Below, one piece after another: positions 44,087 through 52,890 of a stretch of DNA of 64,000 nucleotides. Within the stretch, counting starts at the first letter, position 1, and every line of letters begins with the position of its first letter. The translations under genes were made by a program, and so were the position numbers. The notes below the pieces were generated by a model that searched no databases, was not told where the DNA came from, and worked only from the letters and a program-made list of their open reading frames with translations. The DNA is taken from the NCBI RefSeq assembly GCF_002042965.1, contig NZ_MZNT01000014.1, positions 181,601-245,600 on the forward strand. The letters run 5' to 3'. The stretch comes from Paenibacillus sp. 32352. GTDB lineage: Bacteria; Bacillota; Bacilli; Paenibacillales; NBRC-103111.

Positions 44087-45061
44087 CTACACAGAATCCG
44101 GATGAAGGTCCAGCTCCGTTCGAATCCACTCGTCATTGTAAACCGTGTTCAAGTATCTCTCGCCACGATCCGGCAATATCGCAGCACATACCGAGCCCTC
44201 CGGTATCATGCCTCTGCATTGGCGGATAGCGGCTATCACGCCGCCGGAGGATGCCCCTGCCAGAATGGCCTCCTGACGGACCAGATCGCGGCAGCCCTTA
44301 ACGCAGTCCTGATCCGATACATAGACTACATGATCGACCATATCGGGACGATACAAATCCGGTGTAATTCCTGAGCCGAGGCCGGGAAATTTACGCGGAC
44401 CCTTGGGACCGCCAAATATCATGCTGCCTGCCGCATCCACCGCAATGATGCGCGTCGTCCACTGGCGGCTGCGGATATATTCCATGCATCCCCGGATCGT
44501 ACCGCAGGAGCTGACGCCGCAAAACAAATAATCGATAGGGCCTAATTGATCCCCTATTTCTTTCATCGTCGTTTCGGCATGCGCGAGGTAATTGTCCGGA
44601 TTGCCGTACTGATTCGTCCAGTAGCTGTTCGGTATTTGCTTCAGCAATTCTCCCACCCTGCGAAGCCTTGCGGGCAAAAATTCTCCGGTTGCCTGATCCG
44701 GCTCGGACACCAAATCAATCTCTCCGTGGAAAGCGCGAATCATCCGCTTATGCTGCTCCGTGGTACGAGGATCGACAACGCTAATAAAGCGCAGCCCCAG
44801 ATAACAGCACAATTGGGCCAGACTGATCGCCAGATTGCCCGAGCTGGATTCGATCACCACACTGCTGCTTGTGACCTCCCCCCGCCGGATGGCTTCGCGC
44901 AGCATGAATAGAGCCGGTCTGTCCTTGGCACTCCCGGCCGGGTTCATCCACTCCATCTTCCCGAATACGCAAAACGATTCGTCCCTGAACAACTTGCGCA
45001 GCTGGATGAGCGGGGTGCCCCCGATTGTTTCGGCTATGCCTCCTTCGAGCTCCATCTTCAT
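44087..45061 (-). CDS. SbnA-like PLP enzyme for L-2,3-diaminopropionate synthesis
   Basis: A 324-residue fold-type-II PLP enzyme of the cysteine synthase family. The PLP lysine is Lys46 in NPAGSAKDRPA. SSGNLAISLAQLC is the substrate loop and GVSSCGTIRG the phosphate-binding segment. SbnA condenses O-phosphoserine with glutamate. The directly adjacent SbnB-like gene makes the pair diagnostic of L-2,3-diaminopropionate synthesis rather than cysteine synthesis. Its ATG overlaps the stop of the adenylate-forming gene by 4 bases (ATGA), showing translational coupling. Confidence 0.86.
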   Translation of the reverse strand: MKMELEGGIAETIGGTPLIQLRKLFRDESFCVFGKMEWMNPAGSAKDRPALFMLREAIRRGEVTSSSVVIESSSGNLAISLAQLCCYLGLRFISVVDPRTTEQHKRMIRAFHGEIDLVSEPDQATGEFLPARLRRVGELLKQIPNSYWTNQYGNPDNYLAHAETTMKEIGDQLGPIDYLFCGVSSCGTIRGCMEYIRSRQWTTRIIAVDAAGSMIFGGPKGPRKFPGLGSGITPDLYRPDMVDHVVYVSDQDCVKGCRDLVRQEAILAGASSGGVIAAIRQCRGMIPEGSVCAAILPDRGERYLNTVYNDEWIRTELDLHPDSV

Positions 45062-46284
45062 CCCTCGATCTCATAGCTTATTTTTTTGTTTTTGACGGAG
45101 CCCCGATGATCCGAGTCGTCGAAGTCCGCTCCAATGACCTGGATGCCTTGCAAAATTCCCGCGCGAATCATAGCTCCAATTTCCGGAATGCGATTCTCCA
45201 GATCGGCCCGAATGCCCTCCAGAACGCTCCCCTCCGCATGGGGGCTGTATATATAGACGGCAAGCGAGTTCCCTGTTACTTTCACGCGTACACTGGCCGT
45301 GCTCAGACGGCGAAAAACGGCATCTTCGATATCGTAGATGCTAATTTTCTCTCCGTGCTTTAAATCAGGCCCGATTCGCTTCACTATACTTTGAAAGCTT
45401 TGCCGCGAGACGCCATCGACCAGAATGGGACGTAAATCGCGTACGACATCATACGTCACATACCTTATGGCAGGAAACGATTCCCTGACGGTCGAAGTAA
45501 GCACGAGCACCTGCTCATCCGGTTCTGTCAACGGCTCCAATCCATCCCCGACAGCCTCGGCGGCAACCCCCTCCGCGAGCAAACCCTCCGTGAACAAATA
45601 TCTTCCATGCTCATGAGAAAAGTACGCAATAGTTCCTATCTCAATAGAACCGTACGTATCGGTAATTTGCTGCACATTCAAGCCCAATCGTTCAGCCGCA
45701 CGCTGGATCCACACCGGCGAAGCCATCTCGCCTACAAGAATGACGTGGCGGATTCCATAGGACTTCGGATTGTCCGATGCAAGCAGAATACGCTCCAGAA
45801 TGGAGGGCATCGTATACAGCACCTCAGGCTGAAATTGCTCTAGCCGCGCCAAGTGCTCCTCTATCGGCAGACGAAATGACACGGATTCCGCTTCCATCCC
45901 GAGACGGCGGAATACTTCCACCGCAGTCGCTTCCGCATGGCCCGTACCCATATCGGCCAAAGCTCTGCGGAACCCGCCGTATCCGACCAGTTGGCGGAAA
46001 ACATCCAGCTTGATCTTCATATAAGCTTCTTCATCCGATTCGGAGTAATAGATCGTTTTGCGGCGATTGGAGCTAGTTCCGGACGTTCGATAACGGTACA
46101 AATCACTCCTTTCGGACAGCGGATTCTGATCGTTGTAGTAATACTGTTCCAACAGCGCCGCCGTAACCAGCGGCAGCTCCTCCCACTCGCCAGCGTTCAT
46201 CCTCTCCCCGGCTGCAGCAGCATACCAAGGGTACTGCCGTTTCATTCGCTCTAAAGTCAGCCGAAGCTCTTCAGGGATTGACAC
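45058..46284 (-). CDS. PaaK-like adenylate-forming enzyme
   Basis: A 408-residue member of the phenylacetate-CoA-ligase/CapK branch of adenylate-forming enzymes. The P-loop-like motif is YRTSGTSSNRRKT (about residue 65-77). TDTYGSIEIG is the YGxTE-type motif, and a Lys-rich C-terminus (VKNKKISYEI) supplies the catalytic Lys candidate. It starts at GTG behind GGGGAGGAGG. It would activate a carboxylic acid as adenylate, then pass it to CoA or an amine such as diaminopropionate. It is the first gene of the operon with SbnA and SbnB homologs. The acid substrate is unknown. Confidence 0.8.
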   Translation of the reverse strand: MSIPEELRLTLERMKRQYPWYAAAAGERMNAGEWEELPLVTAALLEQYYYNDQNPLSERSDLYRYRTSGTSSNRRKTIYYSESDEEAYMKIKLDVFRQLVGYGGFRRALADMGTGHAEATAVEVFRRLGMEAESVSFRLPIEEHLARLEQFQPEVLYTMPSILERILLASDNPKSYGIRHVILVGEMASPVWIQRAAERLGLNVQQITDTYGSIEIGTIAYFSHEHGRYLFTEGLLAEGVAAEAVGDGLEPLTEPDEQVLVLTSTVRESFPAIRYVTYDVVRDLRPILVDGVSRQSFQSIVKRIGPDLKHGEKISIYDIEDAVFRRLSTASVRVKVTGNSLAVYIYSPHAEGSVLEGIRADLENRIPEIGAMIRAGILQGIQVIGADFDDSDHRGSVKNKKISYEIEG

Positions 46285-46470
46285 CCGCCTCCTCCCCTTT
46301 CCTCACAGCATATTGCCCCAAGATTCATACTTACTGTATGCACCCCTGGCAACCCGTGTTCGTCCATCAGCCCATTGCGATGGGGAAAAGCCAGCTGCAA
46401 TCACCTCTGTACATCCACCACCGTATGATATAGCGCAAGTCACATTAGCTCAGAAATGAGGGTTCAACCG

Positions 46471-47265
46471 TTGATCAAAATAACGTTCATATCCAGCAAA
46501 TGGGAAAAGACCCGGGTCGTGCTGCAGGACCGGAGATTGGCAAGTCACGTCCCGATCACTCGCCGGTTGTCGCGCAAGCTTCTGGATGAGATGCTCAATC
46601 GCTACCGCATGGTCTACGTGAAGCCCGAATCAGGGTCTTTGGGTATCGGGGTGATGCGAGTGGACAAATTAAAGAAGGGCTATCGGTATCAAAAAGGAGT
46701 ACAGGCCTTCACCTTCCCTACGTTTCAAGCCATGTACCTGTCTCTTAGCAAGCACATAGGGAAGCGGAGCTATCTGATTCAAAAAGGAATTCACGTGCTG
46801 AGATACCGGGGACGCCCCTATGATTTTCGCGTAGTGATCCAAAAAAATCCGGCCGGCAGGTGGGAACGGACCGGGACCATTGCGCGGGTTGCCCATCCCC
46901 GTAAAATCGTCAGCAATGGCAGCCAAGGCGGTACGATTTTCATGCCGCGGTCGCTGCTCGTGCCGGCTGCCGGAAAGAAGCAGACCGCCCGAATTCTTGC
47001 CGATATGGACCGTCTGGCTTATCTGACCGCCGCCCAGTTTAGCCGCGCTTATCCCGCGATGAAAGAGCTCGGGCTTGATATCGCCATCGATCACCGATGG
47101 TATCCATGGATCTTGGAGGTGAACACCCGTCCAGATCCTTGTCCGTTCACCAAAGTACCGGATACATCCATGCTCCGCAAAATAGTAGCCTATGCAAGAG
47201 CCTACGGCAAACGGTATCGCCTGAAATGCCTCAAGGCTCAAAAAGCCCCCTCAGGCCGCCGATAA
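46471..47265 (+). CDS. YheC/YheD family ATP-grasp protein
   Basis: A protein of about 264 residues of the YheC/YheD family, known from endospore coat-associated proteins of Bacillales. The ATP-grasp parts visible are YVKPESGSLGIGVMRV, YLIQKGIHV, YDFRVVIQKNPAGRW and the Mg-binding LEVNTRPDPCPF. A TTG at 46471 behind TGAGGG is the likeliest start; the ATG 15 bases upstream has no site. It is divergent from the diaminopropionate operon (186-base gap). That makes a ligase role for the operon product conceivable, but such proteins are common elsewhere in these genomes. Confidence 0.83.
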   Translation: MIKITFISSKWEKTRVVLQDRRLASHVPITRRLSRKLLDEMLNRYRMVYVKPESGSLGIGVMRVDKLKKGYRYQKGVQAFTFPTFQAMYLSLSKHIGKRSYLIQKGIHVLRYRGRPYDFRVVIQKNPAGRWERTGTIARVAHPRKIVSNGSQGGTIFMPRSLLVPAAGKKQTARILADMDRLAYLTAAQFSRAYPAMKELGLDIAIDHRWYPWILEVNTRPDPCPFTKVPDTSMLRKIVAYARAYGKRYRLKCLKAQKAPSGRR

Positions 47266-47300
47266 TCCCGCATTTTTGCGGATTCCGCCGTTAAACCGGC

Positions 47301-47336
47301 AAAAAGGGAGCCAACCATTATTCATGGCTGACTCCC
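47301..47336 (-). terminator. Terminator of the second ECF unit
   Basis: On the minus strand GGGAG-CCAT/ATGG-CTCCC is followed by TTTTTGCC. It also lies after the convergent ATP-grasp gene. Confidence 0.8.
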
Positions 47337-47352
47337 TTGCGGCAGTAATTTA

Positions 47353-49356
47353 TCAGGGCCGTCCGATCGTTCCCGTAGATGCATTCCATACATAATGAAG
47401 CTGCTGTCCGCTGCTGGTCAGCATAAAGTGCAGCTTATCACCTTCCCAATAGTACGTATGGGTTCCTTCCACGCTCGTATCGACCATCCGTTCCTCAAGC
47501 GGTATGCTCGCCTTCTTTTCCATATCCAGCAGAACGATATGGGACCGGAGATGTGGAGCATCATCGGAGAAAAGATCCAGCGCCGCATAACGTCCATCCG
47601 GCGAGACCATGATGCTCTCCACGCCCACGTTGCCCAGACCGGCTATCGTTTGAATATGGGCCAGCTCCTTAAACGACTTCGCGCCTATATCGTATTGGAC
47701 AACCTTCACAGAAGCCTGCTGGTTATGGGAAGGGTCCTGCAGAGCTTGAATCGTAAACACAACCTGCTTCTGCTTCGTCGTATAGGCAAGCGAGGCAATG
47801 CGGAAGTCTCCCGCCGGGCGCAGCTGCTGCGGAATCGCCGCTTTGGAGAACAGCGCTTCCCGCTCCCCTTTCGTCCTCTCCACCACAATCGCTCCATCCC
47901 TTTGCTCGCTTATGAGCACGCCGTCTTCTCCCGGAGTGCTGCCTACCCTTTCAATTAGGTAGCCTTTGTCCGACGGGACCATATAATACCGGGAATACCC
48001 TACCGAGTAATCCGGGTTCGCCGTATATGCCCGCGTTTCCTCCACATCGACATACGGTTGATGGTTCTCCGTCCCTGTCCCTATGATCGAGAAGCTGATC
48101 TGATGAGGGTTGGAGGTCGTCATCCACTCCTGATTTCCGGCGAGAAGGCTGCGAAGAAATACATCGTCCCGGAGAATGGCCGCATGATTAAAGGCTCTTA
48201 CGACCTCCTCGGTCTGCAAGGAAGCGGCAGAAAGATCGATGCGCATCACGCTTATGCCTTGTCCTTCCACATTCCGTCCCTTGAGAACGTACAGACTATC
48301 CGATTCTTTGCTCCACACCGGGTTGTAATAGCTGAACAAACCCGAATGAACAAGCACCTGAGGGATACCTCCCGGCTGCAGCGAGCTGACCCATTCCTGC
48401 TCATCCACGGCTTCGTTAGGCGTATTACTGGTCACCGACCGCTTCGTCGCACCGTTTACATCGGCAATCCATACCTGATCGACACGATCCTCGACGGATG
48501 CACCCGGCTGAAGCTCCCGGCTGGTTTCCTCCGTCTTCACATAGGCAATGTATTCTCCGCCTGGGGACACCGATGGGAACCGTCCGTTATCAATAACGGT
48601 CTCCTGCCCGCCTTGCAGCTCTTTGCGGATGATTTGCGGCTCGTCGCCCACTCTTTTTTCAAATACGATAGCCTGTTCCTGGCTTGCATAAGACGGTGCT
48701 GATCCGTCGCCCAGCTTTTTGCTCTGCATGGTGTCCAGATTCAGTTCATAAATGCCGGATTCCTTGACCATAAAGCCATGCTCCGGGCCCGGCTGTGTAA
48801 CCTTCTTCACATAGAGGACGGAGCGTTCATCCTTCCAGGAGGGCTGTTCATAATAAATGTCGTTCTCCTGCTTCAGTAACACCCGGTACTGTCCGGCAGA
48901 CAAATCATAGATAGCCAAATCGCCCTCGGAAGCGATAATGAGGCGCTTGCCGTTCGAATTGATCTTGGCGCTGCTCACTTCCCGGGCAAGCAGCTGATGG
49001 AATCCTTGGCTGTCGTAGGCAAACAGACCTTTACCCGCAATTGGAATGTATACCGTGTCCTTGTACTCCGTAAAGTCGAGCGGGCTTCCCGAGCCGATAT
49101 CGACAAACGAAATCTGATTCTGCACCTGCAGCGATTGGGCTGCTACGCTCCGAATCCCTTCGGGGCCCTGCAGCGTAAACGTACAGATGCCTATGAGTAC
49201 AGCCGCCGCTGCCGCGGCCATTCCCCACCGGCGAAGGCCGAACCTTCTTCTTTTGGGCTTAACGAACTCCTGTCTGAGCCGCTGCTTCAGCTCCTCGTTT
49301 ACCGGAATGCGGTCCTTTAGAGCTTGCAGCGACGGTTCCAACCGGCTGTCATCCAT
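47353..49356 (-). CDS. Membrane-anchored beta-propeller protein, partner of ECF sigma
   Basis: A 667-residue protein. A short cytoplasmic N-terminus rich in Lys/Arg (KPKRRRFGLRRWG) precedes one transmembrane helix at about 46-62. The rest is an extracytoplasmic TolB/WD40-like propeller built from repeated strands such as GKRLIIASEGDLAIYDL, SPGGEYIAYVKTEE and SPDGRYAALDLFSDD. No zinc-type anti-sigma motif is present. It overlaps the sigma gene by 8 bases, so it is presumably its anti-sigma or sensor. Length is unusual for a classic anti-sigma. Confidence 0.75.
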   Translation of the reverse strand: MDDSRLEPSLQALKDRIPVNEELKQRLRQEFVKPKRRRFGLRRWGMAAAAAAVLIGICTFTLQGPEGIRSVAAQSLQVQNQISFVDIGSGSPLDFTEYKDTVYIPIAGKGLFAYDSQGFHQLLAREVSSAKINSNGKRLIIASEGDLAIYDLSAGQYRVLLKQENDIYYEQPSWKDERSVLYVKKVTQPGPEHGFMVKESGIYELNLDTMQSKKLGDGSAPSYASQEQAIVFEKRVGDEPQIIRKELQGGQETVIDNGRFPSVSPGGEYIAYVKTEETSRELQPGASVEDRVDQVWIADVNGATKRSVTSNTPNEAVDEQEWVSSLQPGGIPQVLVHSGLFSYYNPVWSKESDSLYVLKGRNVEGQGISVMRIDLSAASLQTEEVVRAFNHAAILRDDVFLRSLLAGNQEWMTTSNPHQISFSIIGTGTENHQPYVDVEETRAYTANPDYSVGYSRYYMVPSDKGYLIERVGSTPGEDGVLISEQRDGAIVVERTKGEREALFSKAAIPQQLRPAGDFRIASLAYTTKQKQVVFTIQALQDPSHNQQASVKVVQYDIGAKSFKELAHIQTIAGLGNVGVESIMVSPDGRYAALDLFSDDAPHLRSHIVLLDMEKKASIPLEERMVDTSVEGTHTYYWEGDKLHFMLTSSGQQLHYVWNASTGTIGRP

Positions 49357-49858
49357 TTGCTTTCACACCCTCCAGGCAGTTTTTGACAAGGATACTCATT
49401 TTCTTGAGCAGGCGAAATGCGCGCATTTTAATAACCTCTTCCGATTTGCTCAAGACGTCTCCGATCTCACGATGCTTAAGCCCTGCAAAATATTTGAGCT
49501 TTACAAGCTCACGATCCTCCTCCGGCAGAAAAGCCAGCACTTTTTGCAAGCAATCCAGCTCCTCTTCCTGCTCAACTTCAGCAGCGAACGATTCCTGGGA
49601 AGCCACCCGCTCCATCTCCTCGCCCGTCGGCACATCCTTCCTTCTTCGGTAAAAATCAATGACCGTATGGCGCGCGATGGTGAAGAGCCATGCTCTGGCA
49701 TTGGAATGGTCCTGCAAGGATTCATACTTTTCAAAGGCTTTGCGAAAAATTTCGCTCACTATGTCGTCGGTATCCCACTTATTGCCCACCTTGCTGTAGA
49801 CATAGCGGTATACATCGTTAAAGCATCCATCATATATGAGGACAAAAGGCTGTTTCAA
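49349..49858 (-). CDS. Second ECF-type sigma factor
   Basis: A 169-residue sigma factor with regions 2 and 4 only: DDIVSEIFRKAFEKYESL, NARAWLFTIARHTVIDFYRRRK, and LPEEDRELVKLKYFAGLKHREIGDVL. The start is TTG at 49858 behind GGAGGAG; ATG codons nearby are out of frame. The stop region overlaps the propeller gene start by 8 bases. The upstream gap contains a possible ECF-type promoter on the minus strand (GGTTACCTTTTT about 16 bases before GCGTTG), which would mean autoregulation; this is tentative. Confidence 0.9.
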   Translation of the reverse strand: MKQPFVLIYDGCFNDVYRYVYSKVGNKWDTDDIVSEIFRKAFEKYESLQDHSNARAWLFTIARHTVIDFYRRRKDVPTGEEMERVASQESFAAEVEQEEELDCLQKVLAFLPEEDRELVKLKYFAGLKHREIGDVLSKSEEVIKMRAFRLLKKMSILVKNCLEGVKANG

Positions 49859-49987
49859 TCATGGCTCCTCCTCTCACATCCATAACAACGCAGCCGAACG
49901 AAAAAGGTAACCGGGAACATCCAAATCATGTTCAGCGTACCACATCAGTCCTCCCGGGTTAAGCAGGATTGAAGGCACAATAGCGGC

Positions 49988-50019
49988 AAAAAAAAGCGAG
50001 ACCGCCCTTTCGGACGGTC
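49988..50019 (-). terminator. Terminator of the ArsR-MFS unit
   Basis: On the minus strand GACCGTCC pairs with GGGCGGTC across a GAAA-type loop and is followed by eight T residues after TCGC. Confidence 0.85.
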
Positions 50020-50027
50020 CCGGTATG

Positions 50028-51218
50028 TTATATTTGCTGAAGCTTGCGTTTCTCCGCCTTGCGCGCCTCTGAACGCGATAGGCCTAAGGATGCTGCGGCT
50101 GTCGCAGCTGCGACCGTCACACCGGCCGCCCCTATCCAGCTGATAGACGTTAAGGAGGCTTGCTCCACGACAACTCCGCCGATTCCGGCGCCTGCCGCCA
50201 TGGCCAGCTGTAGCACGGAGCTGTTCAAGCTAAGCATAATCCCCGATGCCTCCGGCGCCTGCTGAATCAGGTTATACTGCTGGGTCGGCCCGGAAGACCA
50301 GGCGGCGAAGGACCACAGCACGAGCAGCGGGAGCGTAAGAGCCTGGGATTGGCCCGCTACGGAGATGAGAACCAGCGCTGCCGCATGAACCAGCATGCCT
50401 CCGATCAGCGTACGGGGGACTCCCCATTTGTCCGTGCTGTAGCCCCCGAATTTGGAGCCGAGCAAGCTGGCGATGCCAAATGCGAATAGCCCGATGCTCA
50501 CGCCCTGCTCGCTCATGCCGGTCACCGTGAGAAGGAACGGAGAGATATAGGTGTAAGCAATCGCATAACCGGCGATCCAAAAGAACGTGATCAGCAGCGC
50601 TACCGCAATTCTCGGCTCTCTCAACAGGGCCAGCTGCTTGCCGATCGGCACCGGCTCTTCGCCTTCCGACTTAGGAATGGTGAGTGATACGGCAAGCATA
50701 GCAAGCAAGGCGAGCACACCAATGCCTCCGAACACCATCCTCCAGTCGTAGAAGGACGCCACGACTCTGCCGATCGGAACACCGACAATCAGCGCGGTGG
50801 AGAAGCCCATAACGAGTGTGGCAATAGCGCTCCCCTGCTTCTCGGCGGGTGCAAGCTTGGAGGCTACCGTCAACGCGGTTACCACGAATACGCCGGTACT
50901 TAACGCCAAAACGATTCTTGAGGCGACGAGGAATGTGAAGCCCGGTAATATCACGGCGATGGCATTGCCGAGAACGAAGACGCCAAGCGAATAAAGCAGC
51001 AGCTTACGCCGTTCCAGGCGGGAGGTTACTGCCATTAAAACCGGTGTCCCAAACGCATAGGCAAGCGAAAATACGGTAATAAGCTGCCCTGCGGCGGACA
51101 CAGGCACCCCGATATCCGCAGCCACCTTATCCAGTATTCCGGCAATAATGAATTCCGAGGTGCCGACCAGGAAGCTGACGGCCGCAAGCATATAAATTTT
51201 CCAAAGATAGGATCCCAT
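50028..51218 (-). CDS. MFS drug-efflux-type transporter (DHA1)
   Basis: A 396-residue transporter with 12 predicted helices. DHA1 features include FLVGTSEFIIAGILDKVA, the loop RLERRKLL (motif A equivalent), and VGVPIGRVVAS in helix 5 (motif C-like). It is a proton-coupled efflux pump of unknown substrate. It follows an ArsR regulator by 67 bases. A 22-bp palindrome, nearly identical to one ahead of the regulator gene, lies in that gap, so the ArsR protein may also act directly on this gene. It is a clear paralog of the MFS at 54550. Confidence 0.9.
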   Translation of the reverse strand: MGSYLWKIYMLAAVSFLVGTSEFIIAGILDKVAADIGVPVSAAGQLITVFSLAYAFGTPVLMAVTSRLERRKLLLYSLGVFVLGNAIAVILPGFTFLVASRIVLALSTGVFVVTALTVASKLAPAEKQGSAIATLVMGFSTALIVGVPIGRVVASFYDWRMVFGGIGVLALLAMLAVSLTIPKSEGEEPVPIGKQLALLREPRIAVALLITFFWIAGYAIAYTYISPFLLTVTGMSEQGVSIGLFAFGIASLLGSKFGGYSTDKWGVPRTLIGGMLVHAAALVLISVAGQSQALTLPLLVLWSFAAWSSGPTQQYNLIQQAPEASGIMLSLNSSVLQLAMAAGAGIGGVVVEQASLTSISWIGAAGVTVAAATAAASLGLSRSEARKAEKRKLQQI

Positions 51219-51249
51219 TGTATTGCTCCTCTCTCCACTATTATTTTTA

Positions 51250-51271
51250 TATTTCTATAAATATTGAAATA
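51250..51271. promoter_or_regulatory. ArsR-type operator copy 1 (between arsR-like and MFS genes)
   Basis: TATTTCTATA-AA-TATTGAAATA, an inverted repeat with one arm mismatch. It differs only in the two central bases from the copy at 51593-51614. Size and position suit a dimeric winged-helix ArsR repressor. Confidence 0.7.
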
Positions 51272-51285
51272 ATACTTAAAAAAAA

Positions 51286-51567
51286 TTACTCCAGCAAAAA
51301 AGGCGCGTATTTTTGTGCGATTTCACGGTTCACGCTGTAATAGATGTAGGTACCGTCTTTGCGAAGATCCAGCAGTCCGCAGTCTGTGAGCTGCTTCAGG
51401 TGATGAGACAGCGTTGAGCCGGCTACGGATTCCAGCTTGCTCATAATATCCGAACAGCACAGATTCCTTTCCTCTGTCAGCAGCAATGCAATCTTGAGCC
51501 GTGTCGGCTCCCCAAGCGCCTTGTAGACTTTAACGGCCTGCCGTACCTCTGCATTATCCTCGACCAT
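51286..51567 (-). CDS. ArsR/SmtB family regulator
   Basis: A 93-residue winged-helix repressor. The recognition segment is SVAGSTLSHHLKQLTDCGLLDLRKDGTYIYYSV. Helix 3 carries NLCCSDIM, an adjacent Cys-Cys at the place where arsenic sensors have CxC (ELCVCDL), so a thiol- or metal-based signal is possible but the classic spacing is altered. The gene is upstream of an MFS pump. The same 22-bp inverted repeat lies upstream of both genes, supporting autoregulation and control of the pump. Confidence 0.9.
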   Translation of the reverse strand: MVEDNAEVRQAVKVYKALGEPTRLKIALLLTEERNLCCSDIMSKLESVAGSTLSHHLKQLTDCGLLDLRKDGTYIYYSVNREIAQKYAPFLLE

Positions 51568-51592
51568 TCTAATCTCACCTTTGCCATTTCAT

Positions 51593-51614
51593 TATTTCTA
51601 TATGTATTGAAATA
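51593..51614. promoter_or_regulatory. ArsR-type operator copy 2 (upstream of the ArsR gene)
   Basis: TATTTCTATA-TG-TATTGAAATA, 26-47 bases upstream of the regulator ATG. It equals the copy at 51250-51271 in 20 of 22 positions. Confidence 0.7.
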
Positions 51615-51672
51615 TAAGGTATCACAGTTTTCGACAGATGTAAATAGTCATTTTTTATGAAGCATTGAACGC

Positions 51673-51697
51673 AAAAAGAGAGCCACGGCTGCGGCTC
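51673..51697 (-). terminator. Terminator of the amidase gene
   Basis: On the minus strand GAGCC pairs with GGCTC across an 8-base loop and is followed by TCTTTTTG. Confidence 0.7.
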
Positions 51698-51714
51698 CTT
51701 GTTGTCCAATGCAC

Positions 51715-52839
51715 TTACTTGGCAGCTTCCCCTGCCGGTATCCACATGCCGCCCATCCAGGTATCGATCAAATACCATTCGTTCCATTGGGCAAGCACAT
51801 GGATCTGCTGGGCGGATAACCGTCCCGCCGGGCTCGAATCCGAAGGGCTTCGATAAAACGGCGTATCTTCCGTTACGTCAGCCAGCTTGTCAGCTTCTTG
51901 AACTGGAATGGCCGCCTGCCCCAAATACACCCACTTCTCACCGGCCCAGGTGCTTACTTTTCCCCAGCTGCCTTTAGCAGCGGCGACCTGCACGGCTTGG
52001 GGTGACAGCGCCATCTGGCTGCGGACCATGCGTCCGTCCGTCAATTCATATAACGGATTGCTGGATGCCGTCAAATAAACGCGAGACTGCCCTGCTACTT
52101 CCGGCTCATCCGCCCTGACAGCGAGGGCTAAATTAATTCCTGCCGCAATTCCGTCCGTTAGCTGATTCAAATAGTTGGCATCCGATAGCCTCTCATCTTC
52201 GTCCGGATTGGTCATAAAGCCCATCTCGACAAGAACGGAGGGCACGGTGGACCAGTTGAAGCCCGTCAAATCCGAACGCGGCACAACGCCTCTGGATACC
52301 GCCCCTGTTGCAGCTACTGCCTCCCCCAGGATGATGCTTGCTGCCTCCTTGCTCTGTTCAGTTACAGCTTGCGTCCCTCTGCCTGATGCCGGGTATAGCA
52401 AAGAAATTCCCTGCGCTTTGGGGGAATTGTCTCCGTCGGCGTGGATTCGTACAGCCAAATCCGCTTGCGCTTCATTGCACTTCTGTGCCCGCTCCACATT
52501 GGAGATATCGACATCATGTGTCTCCCGAGTCATGACGACCGGGTAACCCAGCTTCTCCAGCTTGTCCTTAAGCAGCAGCGAAGCCTCCAGCGTCAGAACG
52601 TATTCCGGCTTCTTCGTCTTGATCCCCCTCGTTCCCGAGGTCACCTTCGCTTTCATTTCCTTGGAATCGGGGGCTACCTGCTCCAAAGCATTGTTGCCAT
52701 ACAGCTGATGCCCCGGGTCCAGACATACCACCTGTTCATTGGGCGTCTTAGCATCAGCCAATGCAGGCATCACCCAACTCCATATAAGCGTTATAGCCAG
52801 AACGATACAACCGATTTTGCCGCGAATTGCGAATGACAT
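51715..52839 (-). CDS. Secreted N-acetylmuramoyl-L-alanine amidase with C-terminal SH3-like pair
   Basis: A 374-residue exported wall hydrolase. A signal peptide ends near residue 28 (PALADA). The Amidase_3 domain (about 36-240) has zinc-site residues in CLDPGHQ, the Glu in LTLEASLLL, and VRIHADGD, and the catalytic Glu in VLVEMGFMTN. Two SH3-like repeats occupy about 289-374 (WGKVSTWAGEKWVYLG and WYLIDTWMGGMWIPAG). The same module ends the neighbouring M14 peptidase. The ATG follows GGGGTGGGAAGG. It lies 51 bases after the peptidase gene. Confidence 0.9.
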   Translation of the reverse strand: MSFAIRGKIGCIVLAITLIWSWVMPALADAKTPNEQVVCLDPGHQLYGNNALEQVAPDSKEMKAKVTSGTRGIKTKKPEYVLTLEASLLLKDKLEKLGYPVVMTRETHDVDISNVERAQKCNEAQADLAVRIHADGDNSPKAQGISLLYPASGRGTQAVTEQSKEAASIILGEAVAATGAVSRGVVPRSDLTGFNWSTVPSVLVEMGFMTNPDEDERLSDANYLNQLTDGIAAGINLALAVRADEPEVAGQSRVYLTASSNPLYELTDGRMVRSQMALSPQAVQVAAAKGSWGKVSTWAGEKWVYLGQAAIPVQEADKLADVTEDTPFYRSPSDSSPAGRLSAQQIHVLAQWNEWYLIDTWMGGMWIPAGEAAK

Positions 52840-52890
52840 GCCTTCCCACCCCTATCTAATGCTCGATTTGCTTTGTATCTATCGATCCAA

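Noticed and set aside
43103..45061. Ordinary cysteine synthase and ornithine cyclodeaminase
   Set aside because: The tandem, coupled arrangement is typical of the SbnA/SbnB pair, and no cysteine or ornithine pathway genes are nearby.
43103..46284. Siderophore (staphyloferrin B-like) gene cluster
   Set aside because: Only the SbnA and SbnB homologs are present. No NIS synthetase, decarboxylase, siderophore exporter or Fur-box was seen in the window.
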